From contig DOTC01000117.1 in the NCBI GenBank assembly GCA_003513855.1, forward strand, positions 1 to 5,694: a stretch of 5,694 nt of DNA, in the 5' to 3' direction. Below are positions 1 through 5,438 of the stretch, piece after piece. The notes beneath the pieces are model-generated. The model was not told the DNA's origin. It did no database searches and was given only the letters and a program-made list of their open reading frames with translations. A program made the position numbers and the translations under genes. Positions within the stretch are counted from its first letter, which is position 1. Each line of letters starts with the position of its first letter. Source of the DNA: Deltaproteobacteria bacterium. GTDB lineage: Bacteria > Desulfobacterota > Deferrimicrobia > Deferrimicrobiales > Deferrimicrobiaceae.

Positions 1-834
1 ATGCCGGTGGTGGCCGTCATGATGGCGTCCAGCTCCGGCGCGCACCTGACCAAATATTCCAATATCACCGATCCCGTCATGGGGCAGAAGAAACTCATCG
101 TGGACGATGCCATCGTCCCGCCCCGCGCGGTCTTCGATTACGATGTCACCACCACCCAGCCCATGAGTTTGACCCTGGATGGAGGGCTCGACGGCATCGC
201 CCACTGTCTGGAGGTCTACTTCGGGGCTCCATCGGCATCCCGGGAAAAGGCACAACGGGTTGCCGAGCTCGGCATCGAGCTCGTCATCAAGGGCCTGATC
301 GAAGTGAAGAAAAACGCGAAAAGCAGGGAGGCCAGAACCCTGCTGGGGCTGGGCACCGATCTCGGCGGCTATGCCATCATGATCGGCGGCACATCGGGAG
401 CCCATCTGTCCAGTTTTTCCCTGGTGGACGTCTTGAGCCACGGTCGGGCCTGCGCCCTGATGAACCCGTATTACACCGTGTTCTTCGCGCCGGCCGTTCC
501 GGAGCAACTTCGGGTGGTCGGCCGCATCTACAGGAAGTACGGCTATACGAAGGAGGATGTGGACTCGTTGTCCGGAAGGGAACTGGGGCTGGCGGTGGCC
601 AAGGCGATGGTCAATTTCAGCAGGTTCCTGGATTTCCCCACCCGCCTGAGCGACGTGAAAGGAGTCTCCAAGGACCATATCGACCGTTGTATCACCGCCG
701 CCAAGAATCCACAGCTGGACATGAAGCTCCGGAACATGCCGGTTCCGCTCAACGCGGATCTGGTGGAAGAGTACATGAGGCCCATCCTGGAGGCCGCCTG
801 GACCGGCGAATTCGGTACAATCAAGAACATGTAG
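1..834 (+). CDS. Iron-containing alcohol dehydrogenase, C-terminal part (5' truncated by window)
   Basis: This is the last 277 residues of a group III (iron-dependent) alcohol dehydrogenase, a cytoplasmic NAD(P)-linked enzyme that interconverts alcohols and aldehydes or ketones. The frame is open from base 1, and the N-terminal nucleotide-binding part with its GGGS-type motif is missing. Full-length members have about 380-400 residues, so roughly 125 residues lie outside and the ATG at base 1 is probably internal. Visible landmarks (numbered from base 1) are the region equivalent to the family's GTGSEVT segment (residues 10-17, here SSSGAHLT), the ITDP segment, two iron ligands in DGIAH (D64, H68), and two histidines in GAHLSSFSLVDVLSHG (H135, H147). 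The first segment has His where the family usually has Glu, and the H135-H147 spacing is 12, against 14 between the two histidine ligands of E. coli FucO (from memory), so this is a divergent subfamily. The substrate cannot be deduced. It heads a same-strand run with two cupins and larA, which suggests a hydroxyacid or short-chain alcohol substrate. Confidence 0.88.
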   Translation: MPVVAVMMASSSGAHLTKYSNITDPVMGQKKLIVDDAIVPPRAVFDYDVTTTQPMSLTLDGGLDGIAHCLEVYFGAPSASREKAQRVAELGIELVIKGLIEVKKNAKSREARTLLGLGTDLGGYAIMIGGTSGAHLSSFSLVDVLSHGRACALMNPYYTVFFAPAVPEQLRVVGRIYRKYGYTKEDVDSLSGRELGLAVAKAMVNFSRFLDFPTRLSDVKGVSKDHIDRCITAAKNPQLDMKLRNMPVPLNADLVEEYMRPILEAAWTGEFGTIKNM

Positions 835-860
835 TCGGTTTGGGAACCTTCCGTAGCAGC

Positions 861-881
861 GCCACGTCCCCCGGGCGTGGC
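861..881 (+). repeat. Strong intergenic RNA hairpin between the dehydrogenase and cupin genes
   Basis: GCCACG (861-866) pairs with CGTGGC (876-881). The stem continues inward through one T-G wobble and two C-G pairs, giving nine pairs closed by a CCC loop (870-872). It lies 26 bp after the dehydrogenase stop and 36 bp before the next start. No T-tract follows (the next bases are CCAAAGAG), so it is not a standard intrinsic terminator. It could protect the 3' end of the upstream message, mark a processing point, or weaken read-through. The hairpin is directly visible; its function is inferred. Confidence 0.5.
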
Positions 882-903
882 CAAAGAGCGTTGCCTCATG
901 GGC

Positions 904-911
904 AGGAGGGG
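904..911 (+). promoter_or_regulatory. Ribosome binding site fixing the start of the first cupin gene
   Basis: AGGAGGGG lies with AGGAGG ending 8 nt before the ATG at 918. This excludes the much longer open frame that begins at 687 inside the dehydrogenase gene. Confidence 0.85.
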
Positions 912-917
912 TTTCTC

Positions 918-1262
918 ATGGAATCCAGATTGTTCCGCAGCAAGGAGATGACGTTTCCTCCGCATCCCAAGTTAGCCAATGTGCGGATGGCCACTTGCAT
1001 CACGGGAAAGGACACGGAAACCGTCAGTGTTTGCATGATCGATATCGCCCCGAACGAAGGCGCCCCCATCCATCGCCACGATCTGCACGTGGACTCCATT
1101 CTCGTGATCTCGGGGAAGGGGGAAGCCTATGTGAACGGAAGATGGGAGCCCGTCGAGGCCGGCGATTATCTTTTCGTGCCGAAGGGGGAGGAACATGGAA
1201 TCCGGAATACCGGCGACGGATCCTTGAGAATCTTCGTGCACCACAGCCCTCCCATGTTGTAG
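918..1262 (+). CDS. Small single-domain cupin protein (first of two)
   Basis: This 114-residue protein is almost entirely one cupin beta-barrel (Cupin_2 type), probably cytoplasmic and metal-binding. Motif 1 is GAPIHRHDLHVD (residues 48-59), giving H52 and H54 as two ligands; the usual Glu position is occupied by D59, with an extra H57 nearby. Motif 2, residues 82-97, fits the pattern G-x5-P-x-G-x2-H-x3-N exactly and supplies H93. The third ligand is therefore either D59 or H57 rather than the classic Glu. From memory, the small manganese cupin TM1459 is the same length and uses four histidines at 52, 54, 58 and 92, so an all-His site is possible here. The ATG at 918 has a strong ribosome binding site. 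Cupins this small may be oxygenases, isomerases, epimerases or ligand sensors, and the sequence does not say which. It sits in the larA cluster, 70 bp before a second, clearly different cupin gene. Confidence 0.88.
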   Translation: MESRLFRSKEMTFPPHPKLANVRMATCITGKDTETVSVCMIDIAPNEGAPIHRHDLHVDSILVISGKGEAYVNGRWEPVEAGDYLFVPKGEEHGIRNTGDGSLRIFVHHSPPML

Positions 1263-1322
1263 AGAAGCGTTGTTCCGGTATGGGGAGGGAGTAGACGAAC
1301 CGATCGACGATGGTCGACCACG

Positions 1323-1327
1323 GGAGG
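1323..1327 (+). promoter_or_regulatory. Ribosome binding site fixing the start of the second cupin gene
   Basis: GGAGG is placed 5 nt before the ATG at 1333. The open frame extends upstream to an ATG at 1270, but the 21 extra residues from there do not look like cupin sequence, and no good ribosome binding site precedes that ATG. Confidence 0.8.
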
Positions 1328-1332
1328 AAGAG

Positions 1333-1692
1333 ATGAAAATCGTTTCCATGCACGAAGTATCCAGGGAGCCTTTTCCCAATCCGATCTTCACGGGACCGGA
1401 TGTGACGAGACAGCTCCTGGTGCCCGACAGCAAAGAGTTCAGCGTGAACATGATAAACTTCGGGAAGGGCGTGCGGAACAAGTTTCATGCCCACGACAGC
1501 GAACAGATCCTGATCGTCACCGCCGGAGAGGGAATCGTGGCCACAGAGAAGGAGGAGAAGGTGGTAACCAAAGGGGATATCATCCTCATTCCTCCGGGAG
1601 AGAAGCATTGGCACGGCGCGACCCCGGACTCGGAGTTCTCCCACATCTACGTCTCCCGGTTGGGAAGCGTACTGACCCGGTTGGAGGATTAG
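1333..1692 (+). CDS. Small single-domain cupin protein (second of two)
   Basis: This 119-residue protein is a single cupin barrel, likely a cytoplasmic metal-binding protein of the Cupin_2 group. Motif 1 reads FHAHDSEQ (residues 51-58), giving H52, H54 and either Q58 or E57 as third ligand. Motif 2 is GDIILIPPGEKHWHG (residues 81-95), supplying H92 with a second histidine, H94, two residues on. The metal site therefore differs from that of the preceding cupin, and the two proteins share little beyond the fold motifs, so this does not look like a recent duplication. The start at 1333 has a well-placed Shine-Dalgarno sequence. The gene ends 30 bp before larA and is almost certainly co-transcribed with it. 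Possible roles include a small oxygenase, an isomerase acting on the racemase substrate, or a binding protein; none can be chosen from sequence alone. Confidence 0.9.
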   Translation: MKIVSMHEVSREPFPNPIFTGPDVTRQLLVPDSKEFSVNMINFGKGVRNKFHAHDSEQILIVTAGEGIVATEKEEKVVTKGDIILIPPGEKHWHGATPDSEFSHIYVSRLGSVLTRLED

Positions 1693-1722
1693 CATCCGGA
1701 GGGAAATGGGGACTCTAGGAAC

Positions 1723-3000
1723 ATGAGCGTCGACCTCCTGTACGGACGGAACAGCATCCCCCTGCGCCTGCCGGAGGATATCCGGGTCACGGTGGTTCGA
1801 AAACACCCGATGATCACCATCCGGAACCCGGCCCAGGCGGTGAACCATGCTCTGGAAAAGCCGGTGGGGTCTCCTTCCCTCGCGGAAATGGCTCGAGGCA
1901 GGAAAACCGCCTGCATCCTGATCTGCGATATCACGCGGCCCGTGCCCAACGGCACGCTGCTCCCCCCCCTCATCGAGACGATCACGGCCGCGGGCATTCC
2001 CAGAGAGAACATCCTGATCCTGGTCGCCACAGGGTTGCATCGCCCCAACGAAGGGGAGGAACTGCGCGAGATCGTCGGCTCCGACGAACTGTTCCGCACC
2101 ATCCGCGCCGAGAACCACTTCGCCCGGGACAGGGAAGCCCATGTCGATCTCGGGAAAACCTCCCGGGGCATTCCGATCCTGATCGACCGGCGGTTTGTGG
2201 AGGCGGACCTGAAGATCGTCACCGGCCTGGTGGAACCCCACTTCATGGCCGGCTATTCCGGAGGGCGCAAGCTGGTCGCTCCGGGTGTGGCCTACCAGGA
2301 CACGATCCTGCAATTCCACACCGCGCATATCCTGGAGCATCCCAAATCCGCCAATTGCATCATCGAGGGCAATCCCCTTCACAAAGAGCAGATCGAAATC
2401 GTGAGGAAGATCGGCGGAATCGTCGCCTTGAACGTGGTCATCGACGAGAAACGGCATATCGGATTCGTCAATTTCGGCGAAGTCGAGGCCAGCCACCAGG
2501 AAGCGGTGGCATTCATGAGAAGGCATGCGGAAGTGACTCTTCCCCGCCGGTTCCAGACGATCGTCACCACGAGCGCAGGATATCCCCTGGACCGGACGTA
2601 CTATCAGACCGTCAAGGGCATGGTGGGGGTTGTGGACATCCTCGAACCGGGAGGAACCATCATCATCGCCAGCGAATGTTCGGAAGGGATGGGCAGCCGG
2701 GAATTCGTCGCCGCCCAGCGACTGCTGTGCGAGGTAGGGCCGGACCGGTTCATGTCCACCCTGTCAGGCCGCGACAAGGCGCACGTCGACGAATGGCAGA
2801 CCGAGATGCTGGTCAAGGCCTTGCGGGTCGGGACCATCCGGCTTCATACCACGGGACTTGGCAAAGAAGAACTGAAGGACGTGTTCGTGGACCCTGTCTC
2901 TTCGATCGAGGAAGCGGTCATGGAAAGCGTCAAGGCCCACGGGGACCCGGACATTGCCGTGGTGCCCGAAGGACCCTACGTCATCCCTCGTTGTCACTGA
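1723..3000 (+). CDS. larA: LarA-family nickel-dependent 2-hydroxyacid racemase
   Basis: This 425-residue protein matches the LarA (DUF2088) family over its whole length. The founding enzyme interconverts L- and D-lactate by hydride transfer using a nickel-pincer nucleotide bound covalently to a lysine. Every key residue I recall from Lactobacillus plantarum LarA (its number in brackets) has a counterpart: D69 and R72 in DITRP (72, 75), H106 in ATGLHRP (108), H173 in EPHFMAGYSGGRK (174), cofactor lysine K183 (184), nickel ligand H199 (200), Y294/Q295 and K298 in YYQTVKG (same numbers), and W358. An active, cofactor-loaded enzyme is therefore expected. Homologues act on various 2-hydroxyacids, so lactate is only one candidate substrate. 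No larB, larC or larE is in the window; they must lie elsewhere in the genome. The ATG at 1723 gives the normal family N-terminus, although its Shine-Dalgarno (AGGA, 1717-1720) is weak and only 2 nt away; a better GGAGGG lies at 1698-1703. Confidence 0.93.
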   Translation: MSVDLLYGRNSIPLRLPEDIRVTVVRKHPMITIRNPAQAVNHALEKPVGSPSLAEMARGRKTACILICDITRPVPNGTLLPPLIETITAAGIPRENILILVATGLHRPNEGEELREIVGSDELFRTIRAENHFARDREAHVDLGKTSRGIPILIDRRFVEADLKIVTGLVEPHFMAGYSGGRKLVAPGVAYQDTILQFHTAHILEHPKSANCIIEGNPLHKEQIEIVRKIGGIVALNVVIDEKRHIGFVNFGEVEASHQEAVAFMRRHAEVTLPRRFQTIVTTSAGYPLDRTYYQTVKGMVGVVDILEPGGTIIIASECSEGMGSREFVAAQRLLCEVGPDRFMSTLSGRDKAHVDEWQTEMLVKALRVGTIRLHTTGLGKEELKDVFVDPVSSIEEAVMESVKAHGDPDIAVVPEGPYVIPRCH

Positions 3001-3021
3001 GTCCGGGGGACCGAACCCGGC

Positions 3022-4347
3022 TTACCGTTTGACGGATCGACCTCCCGAAGATCCTCCAAACTGCTCTTCTTCCGTAGAACCCTTGAGCGCGATGGTGGAC
3101 GCCCGGCCCCCGGTGATCGTCATTTGGAGAGCGTCGAAATACCCCGCGCCGACAAAACTCTGATGCTTGATCGCCGCATACCCGTGTTCTTTCTCGAGCG
3201 CGAACTCGCGTTCCTGGAGCCGGCAATAGGCGGACATCCCCTCTTCCTTGTAGCCTCTCGCGAGCTCGAACATGCCCGCGTTCAGCGAGTGGAAACCCGC
3301 CAGGGTCACGAACTGGAATTTGTACCCCATCTCGCCCAGCTTGCTCTGGAACTCGGCGATCGTGGCGTCGTCGAGATTCCGCTTCCAGTTGAACGACGGC
3401 GAGCAATTGTAGGCGAGCATTTTCCCCGGATGCTTCTCCCGAATCGCCTGGGCAAATTCCCTGGCTTCTCCCAGGTCCGGCGTGGAGGTCTCGCACCAGA
3501 CAATGTCCGCGTACGGGGCATACTTCAATGCCCGGGCAATGGCGAACTCGAGCCCTCCCTGCACCCGGAAATACCCTTCGACGGTCCTCTCGCCCGTTAG
3601 ATACGGCTTGTCGATATCTTCGTAGTCGCTGCGGATCAACTGGGCATCCTTGGCGTCGGTCCGCGCGATGATCACCGTCGGCACATCGAGCACGTCGGCG
3701 GCAAGCCTCGCCGATACGAGTTTCTCGATGAAGACGCCATAGGGAACGAGGACCTTGCCGCCCATGTGCCCGCATTTCTTCAACGAAGAGAGCTGGTCCT
3801 CGAGATGGACAGCGGCGGCCCCGGCTTCGATCATGGCCTTGATGAGCTCGTACGTGTTCAACGGACCGCCGAAGCCTGCTTCCGCATCGGCGACGATCGG
3901 CGCAAACCAGTAGGTTTCGTCGCCGCCGTTCATGTGCTGGATCTGATCCGCGCGGGCCAGGGCATTGTTGATGCGGGCGATCACTTTGGGGACGCTGTCC
4001 ACGGGATAGAGACTCTGATCCGGGTACATGTGGCCCGCGGAGTTGGCGTCGCCCGCCACCTGCCAACCGCTCAAGTAGATCGCCTTGAGGCCGGCGTGCA
4101 CCTGCTGGACCGCCTGGTTGCCCGTCAGGGCGCCGAGAGCGTGAACGTAAGGTTCCGTATGGAGGAGATCCCATAAGCGGCGGGCACCCGTTTCGGCAAT
4201 CGTGTGGTGGATCCGGAGGGAGCCGCGGAGCCGGACGACTTCTTCGGCAAGGTAGGGTCGCTTGACGTTCTTCCACCGTGGATCTTCCTTCCACGAGGCT
4301 AGCAGGGATGAGATTTGCTCCTGTCTTCGCTTTTCGAATTCCCTCAT
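3022..4347 (-). CDS. aceA: Isocitrate lyase (glyoxylate shunt)
   Basis: Isocitrate lyase cleaves isocitrate to glyoxylate and succinate in the cytoplasm, letting cells grow on acetate, fatty acids or other C2 units. The 441-residue product follows the family from end to end: [11 protein letters not shown] near residues 92-102, [17 protein letters not shown] (154-161), the catalytic signature KKCGH with Cys192 (190-194), [21 protein letters not shown] (314-321) and STEEEQF near the end. The start at 4347 is chosen because GGAGG (4353-4357) lies 5 nt upstream, and because it puts the catalytic cysteine at 192, close to 191 in Mycobacterium tuberculosis ICL1 and 195 in E. coli (from memory). The open frame extends 17 codons further, to an ATG at 4398 without a good ribosome site. 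The protein continues 11 residues past the usual QF end with a Gly/Ser/Arg tail. Malate synthase is not in the window. The gene converges on larA and diverges from the reductase gene. Confidence 0.97.
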   Translation of the reverse strand: MREFEKRRQEQISSLLASWKEDPRWKNVKRPYLAEEVVRLRGSLRIHHTIAETGARRLWDLLHTEPYVHALGALTGNQAVQQVHAGLKAIYLSGWQVAGDANSAGHMYPDQSLYPVDSVPKVIARINNALARADQIQHMNGGDETYWFAPIVADAEAGFGGPLNTYELIKAMIEAGAAAVHLEDQLSSLKKCGHMGGKVLVPYGVFIEKLVSARLAADVLDVPTVIIARTDAKDAQLIRSDYEDIDKPYLTGERTVEGYFRVQGGLEFAIARALKYAPYADIVWCETSTPDLGEAREFAQAIREKHPGKMLAYNCSPSFNWKRNLDDATIAEFQSKLGEMGYKFQFVTLAGFHSLNAGMFELARGYKEEGMSAYCRLQEREFALEKEHGYAAIKHQSFVGAGYFDALQMTITGGRASTIALKGSTEEEQFGGSSGGRSVKR

Positions 4348-4352
4348 GGCTT

Positions 4353-4357
4353 CCTCC
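4353..4357 (-). promoter_or_regulatory. Ribosome binding site deciding the isocitrate lyase start
   Basis: Read on the minus strand, GGAGG followed by AAGCC precedes the ATG at 4347, an ideal 5-nt spacing. The upstream in-frame ATG at 4398 has no comparable site. Confidence 0.85.
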
Positions 4358-4458
4358 GTAAGAACCGGGTCCGGATTCCCTAGGACAAGGATTTCCATTC
4401 GGCCTGATCCGTATGGACCGGAAACCCGTGACTATTTGATGCCGGCCAGGGGAAATTC

Positions 4459-4471
4459 GGTTCGGCGAACC
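4459..4471. promoter_or_regulatory. Perfect 6-bp dyad in the divergent intergenic region (possible operator)
   Basis: GGTTCG and CGAACC form a perfect inverted repeat around a single central G. It lies between the divergent isocitrate lyase and reductase genes, 112 bp upstream of the lyase start. A regulator-binding role is inferred from position only; short GC-rich dyads also arise by chance. Confidence 0.25.
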
Positions 4472-4490
4472 ACCACGGACGGAAGGGTTT

Positions 4491-4504
4491 CCGGGAGATC
4501 CCGG
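4491..4504. promoter_or_regulatory. Second perfect 6-bp dyad in the same region (possible operator)
   Basis: CCGGGA and TCCCGG flank a GA centre, 19 bp beyond the first dyad. The two dyads differ in sequence, so they are not copies of one operator. The 2-nt centre is too short for an RNA loop, so any role is more likely as a DNA site. The evidence is limited to symmetry and location. Confidence 0.22.
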
Positions 4505-4520
4505 CCATCTGCGGAAAACA

Positions 4521-4549
4521 GGAACATCCGATCGGAATGGCACTATACT
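4521..4549 (+). promoter_or_regulatory. Possible promoter for the short-chain reductase gene
   Basis: TATACT (4544-4549) matches the -10 consensus in five of six positions and stands out in a GC-rich region. The hexamer 17 bp upstream, GGAACA (4521-4526), is a poor -35 (three of six). Transcription would begin near 4556, just before the ribosome binding site, giving a leader of about 16 nt. The same AT-rich patch reads TATAGT on the minus strand (4547-4542) and could also serve isocitrate lyase, with a leader of nearly 190 nt. Confidence 0.35.
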
Positions 4550-4558
4550 ATCCAAAAA

Positions 4559-4564
4559 AAGGAG
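4559..4564 (+). promoter_or_regulatory. Ribosome binding site supporting a GTG start for the reductase
   Basis: AAGGAG ends 7 nt before the GTG at 4572. The next in-frame start, ATG at 4581, would be 16 nt away, which is too far, so GTG is preferred. Confidence 0.75.
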
Positions 4565-4571
4565 TTGCCTC

Positions 4572-5330
4572 GTGAACGACATGGGAAAGGTAGCCATTGT
4601 CACCGGCGCAGGATCGGGAATCGGGAGGCAGACTGCGCTTGCCCTCTTGCGCGTGGGCTATGCCGTTGTCCTGGCCGGGCGGCGGGAGGAGCAATTGCAG
4701 GCGACGATCGACCGGGCAGGACCAGCCGGCGCGCGCACGTTGGCCGTGCCCACCGATGTGGCCGATCCCTCCTCCGTTCGGGCCCTGTTCGCCAAAACCG
4801 TCGAGACATTCGGGCGGCTCGACCTGCTGTTCAACAATGCGGGGACGGGCTCGCCGCCGATCCTCCTGGAGGATCTGTCGGTCGACCAGTGGAAAGCCGT
4901 GGTGGATGTCAATCTCACCGGCGCGTTTTTGTGCACGCAGGAAGCGTTCAGGGTCATGAAGAGCCAGAAGCCCGGGGGCGGCCGGATCATCAACAACGGG
5001 TCCATCTCGGCCCACGCTCCCCGGCCGAACTCCGCCCCCTATACGGCAACCAAGCATGCCATAACCGGCCTCACGAAATCCACCTCTCTCGATGGCCGCA
5101 AGTACGATATCGCCTGTGGCCAGATCGACATCGGCAACGCGGAGACCGACCTGACGAAACGAATGAAAAAAGGCGTACCGCAAGCCGACGGGACGATCTC
5201 CGCGGAGCCGACCATGAAGGTCGAGCACGTGGCGGAAGCGGTGGTGTACATGGCCAGCCTTCCCCTGGATACGAACGTGCAATTCCTGACCGTCATGGCC
5301 ACCAAGATGCCCTTTGTCGGGCGGGGGTGA
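4572..5330 (+). CDS. Classical short-chain dehydrogenase/reductase (SDR)
   Basis: This 252-residue protein is a complete classical SDR, a cytoplasmic Rossmann-fold oxidoreductase interconverting a hydroxyl and a carbonyl with NAD(P). The nucleotide-binding motif TGAGSGIG occupies residues 11-18. The paired arginines R37-R38 at the end of the second strand, with no acidic residue there, suggest NADP(H) preference. D62 follows the third strand, NNAG is at 88-91, and the catalytic tetrad is N114, S144, Y157 and K161 (YTATK). Length is typical. The C-terminal substrate-binding part (about 175-252) gives no specific match that I can name; automatic labels such as 3-oxoacyl-ACP reductase would be guesses. 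It begins with GTG preceded by a good Shine-Dalgarno sequence, is transcribed divergently from isocitrate lyase, and is separated from the next gene by a 108-bp gap with its own hairpins, so it may be a single-gene unit. Confidence 0.93.
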   Translation: MNDMGKVAIVTGAGSGIGRQTALALLRVGYAVVLAGRREEQLQATIDRAGPAGARTLAVPTDVADPSSVRALFAKTVETFGRLDLLFNNAGTGSPPILLEDLSVDQWKAVVDVNLTGAFLCTQEAFRVMKSQKPGGGRIINNGSISAHAPRPNSAPYTATKHAITGLTKSTSLDGRKYDIACGQIDIGNAETDLTKRMKKGVPQADGTISAEPTMKVEHVAEAVVYMASLPLDTNVQFLTVMATKMPFVGRG

Positions 5331-5335
5331 TCAAC

Positions 5336-5357
5336 TCCGAGGAAATTCCTCTTCGGA
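5336..5357 (+). terminator. Hairpin just after the reductase stop, terminator-like but without a T-tract
   Basis: The hairpin begins 5 bp after the stop codon. TCCGA (5336-5340) pairs with TCGGA (5353-5357), and GGA (5341-5343) with TCC (5347-5349) around an AAT loop, leaving a 3-nt bulge. An alternative inner pairing is GAGGA with TCCTC. No run of T follows, so it may be a weak terminator or a 3'-end stabiliser. The core GAGGAA-A-TTCCTC (5339-5351) is also a perfect DNA dyad. Confidence 0.3.
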
Positions 5358-5372
5358 TCCCGGATTTCCCAT

Positions 5373-5391
5373 GTATCATTTCTTAAGATAC
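5373..5391. promoter_or_regulatory. Operator-like inverted repeat GTATC-N9-GATAC overlapping a possible -10 box
   Basis: GTATC (5373-5377) and GATAC (5387-5391) are exact inverted copies separated by nine AT-rich bases containing CTTAAG. The left arm overlaps TATCAT (5374-5379), a five-of-six match to a -10 element. It lies 47 bp before the start of the DUF2284-like gene. Symmetry, AT-richness in a GC-rich background and location suggest a regulated promoter for that gene, but no -35 is convincing. Confidence 0.3.
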
Positions 5392-5427
5392 GATTCGCGT
5401 GTGGTTCTCGATTCCGGCAAGACAACG

Positions 5428-5435
5428 AGGAGGTG
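5428..5435 (+). promoter_or_regulatory. Near-ideal ribosome binding site for the 3' partial gene
   Basis: AGGAGGTG is an eight-base complement to the 16S rRNA tail, and its AGGAGG core ends 5 nt before the ATG at 5439. It fixes the start of the truncated gene at the window edge and suggests efficient translation. Confidence 0.85.
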
Positions 5436-5438
5436 GGG

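Noticed and set aside
687..917. A longer start for the first cupin inside the dehydrogenase gene
   Set aside because: The extra 77 residues are a shadow of the dehydrogenase C-terminus, and the ATG at 918 has a strong ribosome binding site.
1304..1317. A TCGAC-GATG-GTCGA hairpin between the two cupin genes
   Set aside because: A five-pair stem with no T-tract is within chance expectation for this composition, and nothing else supports a function.
1024..2526. A 500-codon open frame on the minus strand opposite the cupins and larA
   Set aside because: It lies antisense to three well-supported genes, has no recognisable motifs or ribosome site, and is the usual by-product of GC-rich codon bias.
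3001..3021. A bidirectional terminator in the 21-bp convergent gap between larA and isocitrate lyase
   Set aside because: Only short stems are possible (CCGGG with CCCGG around an 8-nt loop, or GTCC with GGAC), and there is no T-tract on either side.
4538..4552. A sigma-54 promoter suggested by a perfect TGGCAC
   Set aside because: The -12 position at the required spacing reads TC instead of the essential GC.
2981..4603. A 540-codon minus-strand frame over isocitrate lyase
   Set aside because: Its translation is Arg/Pro/Gly-rich with no family features, and the overlapping frame encodes an intact isocitrate lyase.
4262..5386. A 374-codon plus-strand frame covering the divergent region and the reductase
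   Set aside because: It is in a different frame from the clear SDR motifs, is Arg-rich, and crosses the intergenic region.
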